Positions 63,914 through 64,000 of a stretch of DNA of 64,000 nucleotides are shown here, piece after piece (position 1 is the stretch's first letter; every line of letters begins with the position of its first letter). The notes under the pieces are model-generated. The model was not told the origin of the DNA, searched no databases, and was given only the letters and a program-made list of their open reading frames with translations. Both the position numbers and the translations under genes were made by a program. Origin of the DNA: Paraspadella gotoi (lineage: Eukaryota; Chaetognatha); the NCBI GenBank assembly GCA_051294375.1, contig CM119263.1:24718688-24782687 (forward strand), read 5' to 3'.

Positions 63914-64000
63914 CAGCTATCGCCGAAACAAACACGTCGGTGATGACATTTCCACGGTTGTCGTCGAGATGATCCAAGAGTCTTTCCCCGCCCGCCCATT
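63914..64000 (-). CDS. partial exon of an unidentified gene at the right edge
   Basis: On the minus strand, a frame open from the window edge reads GGERLLDHLDDNRGNVITDV, then FVSAIAG, and stops at a consensus donor (GCTG/GTAAGG, intron from 63,913), phase 1. The opposite strand also has an open frame after an acceptor-like CAG, but the minus reading has a far more protein-like sequence. Family not recognised. Confidence 0.4.

Overview
This is eukaryotic, metazoan and probably arthropod draft sequence; a crustacean is plausible. The evidence is GT-AG introns of about 70-490 nt with conserved phases, a recognisable animal gene (WDR54-like), very heavy (GA)n/(CT)n microsatellite content, and retroposon-like repeats. 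There is no prokaryotic operon, rRNA or CRISPR. The window contains 15 N-runs of varied length plus an 18-N run inside a coding exon. Three N-runs are exactly 25 N and are flanked by duplicated or inverted sequence, so parts of 13-40 kb look like unresolved long-read assembly.

Layout. (1) 1-150: a plus-strand terminal exon of an unidentified protein. (2) 354-43,573, minus strand: four exons of a WDR54-like WD40 gene whose phases and translations join in order (43.5 kb, 7.2 kb, 3.2 kb, 0.4 kb). One intron of about 36 kb holds nearly all the repeat-rich sequence. (3) 13.4-33.2 kb: nested inverted duplications, A-B | B'-[C]-A' and C-...-C', with mis-joins at (GA)n and poly(A). One arm carries a retroposon with target-site duplication that the other lacks, so the arms are two diverged copies or haplotypes and not one molecule read twice. 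(4) 34-45 kb: gaps, a second palindrome at 39 kb and one possible small ORF. (5) 46-50.4 kb: AT-rich and repeat-rich sequence with small tandem duplications and a MITE-like element with CCAAT-bearing terminal inverted repeats.

(6) 50.5-64 kb is a different kind of DNA: a compact cluster of short-intron genes. It holds two tandem paralogous three-exon genes of unknown family (minus); a secreted or membrane protein with 41-residue repeats, a poly-Thr mucin-like stalk and hydrophobic C-terminal segments (plus); a large coiled-coil protein ending in four C2H2-type zinc fingers (plus, two frame breaks); a superfamily-3 helicase of the parvovirus NS1 type, split by two introns and one frame break (plus); and an acidic protein with a textbook PCNA-binding PIP box (plus). 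Several of these have a CCAAT-box/TATA promoter layout. Together they look like a domesticated or decaying DNA-virus-like or large mobile element: replication helicase, PCNA-recruiting factor, nucleic-acid-binding protein and surface-like protein. No capsid, polymerase or integrase is recognisable, so the classification is inference. The right edge carries a partial minus-strand exon of another gene.
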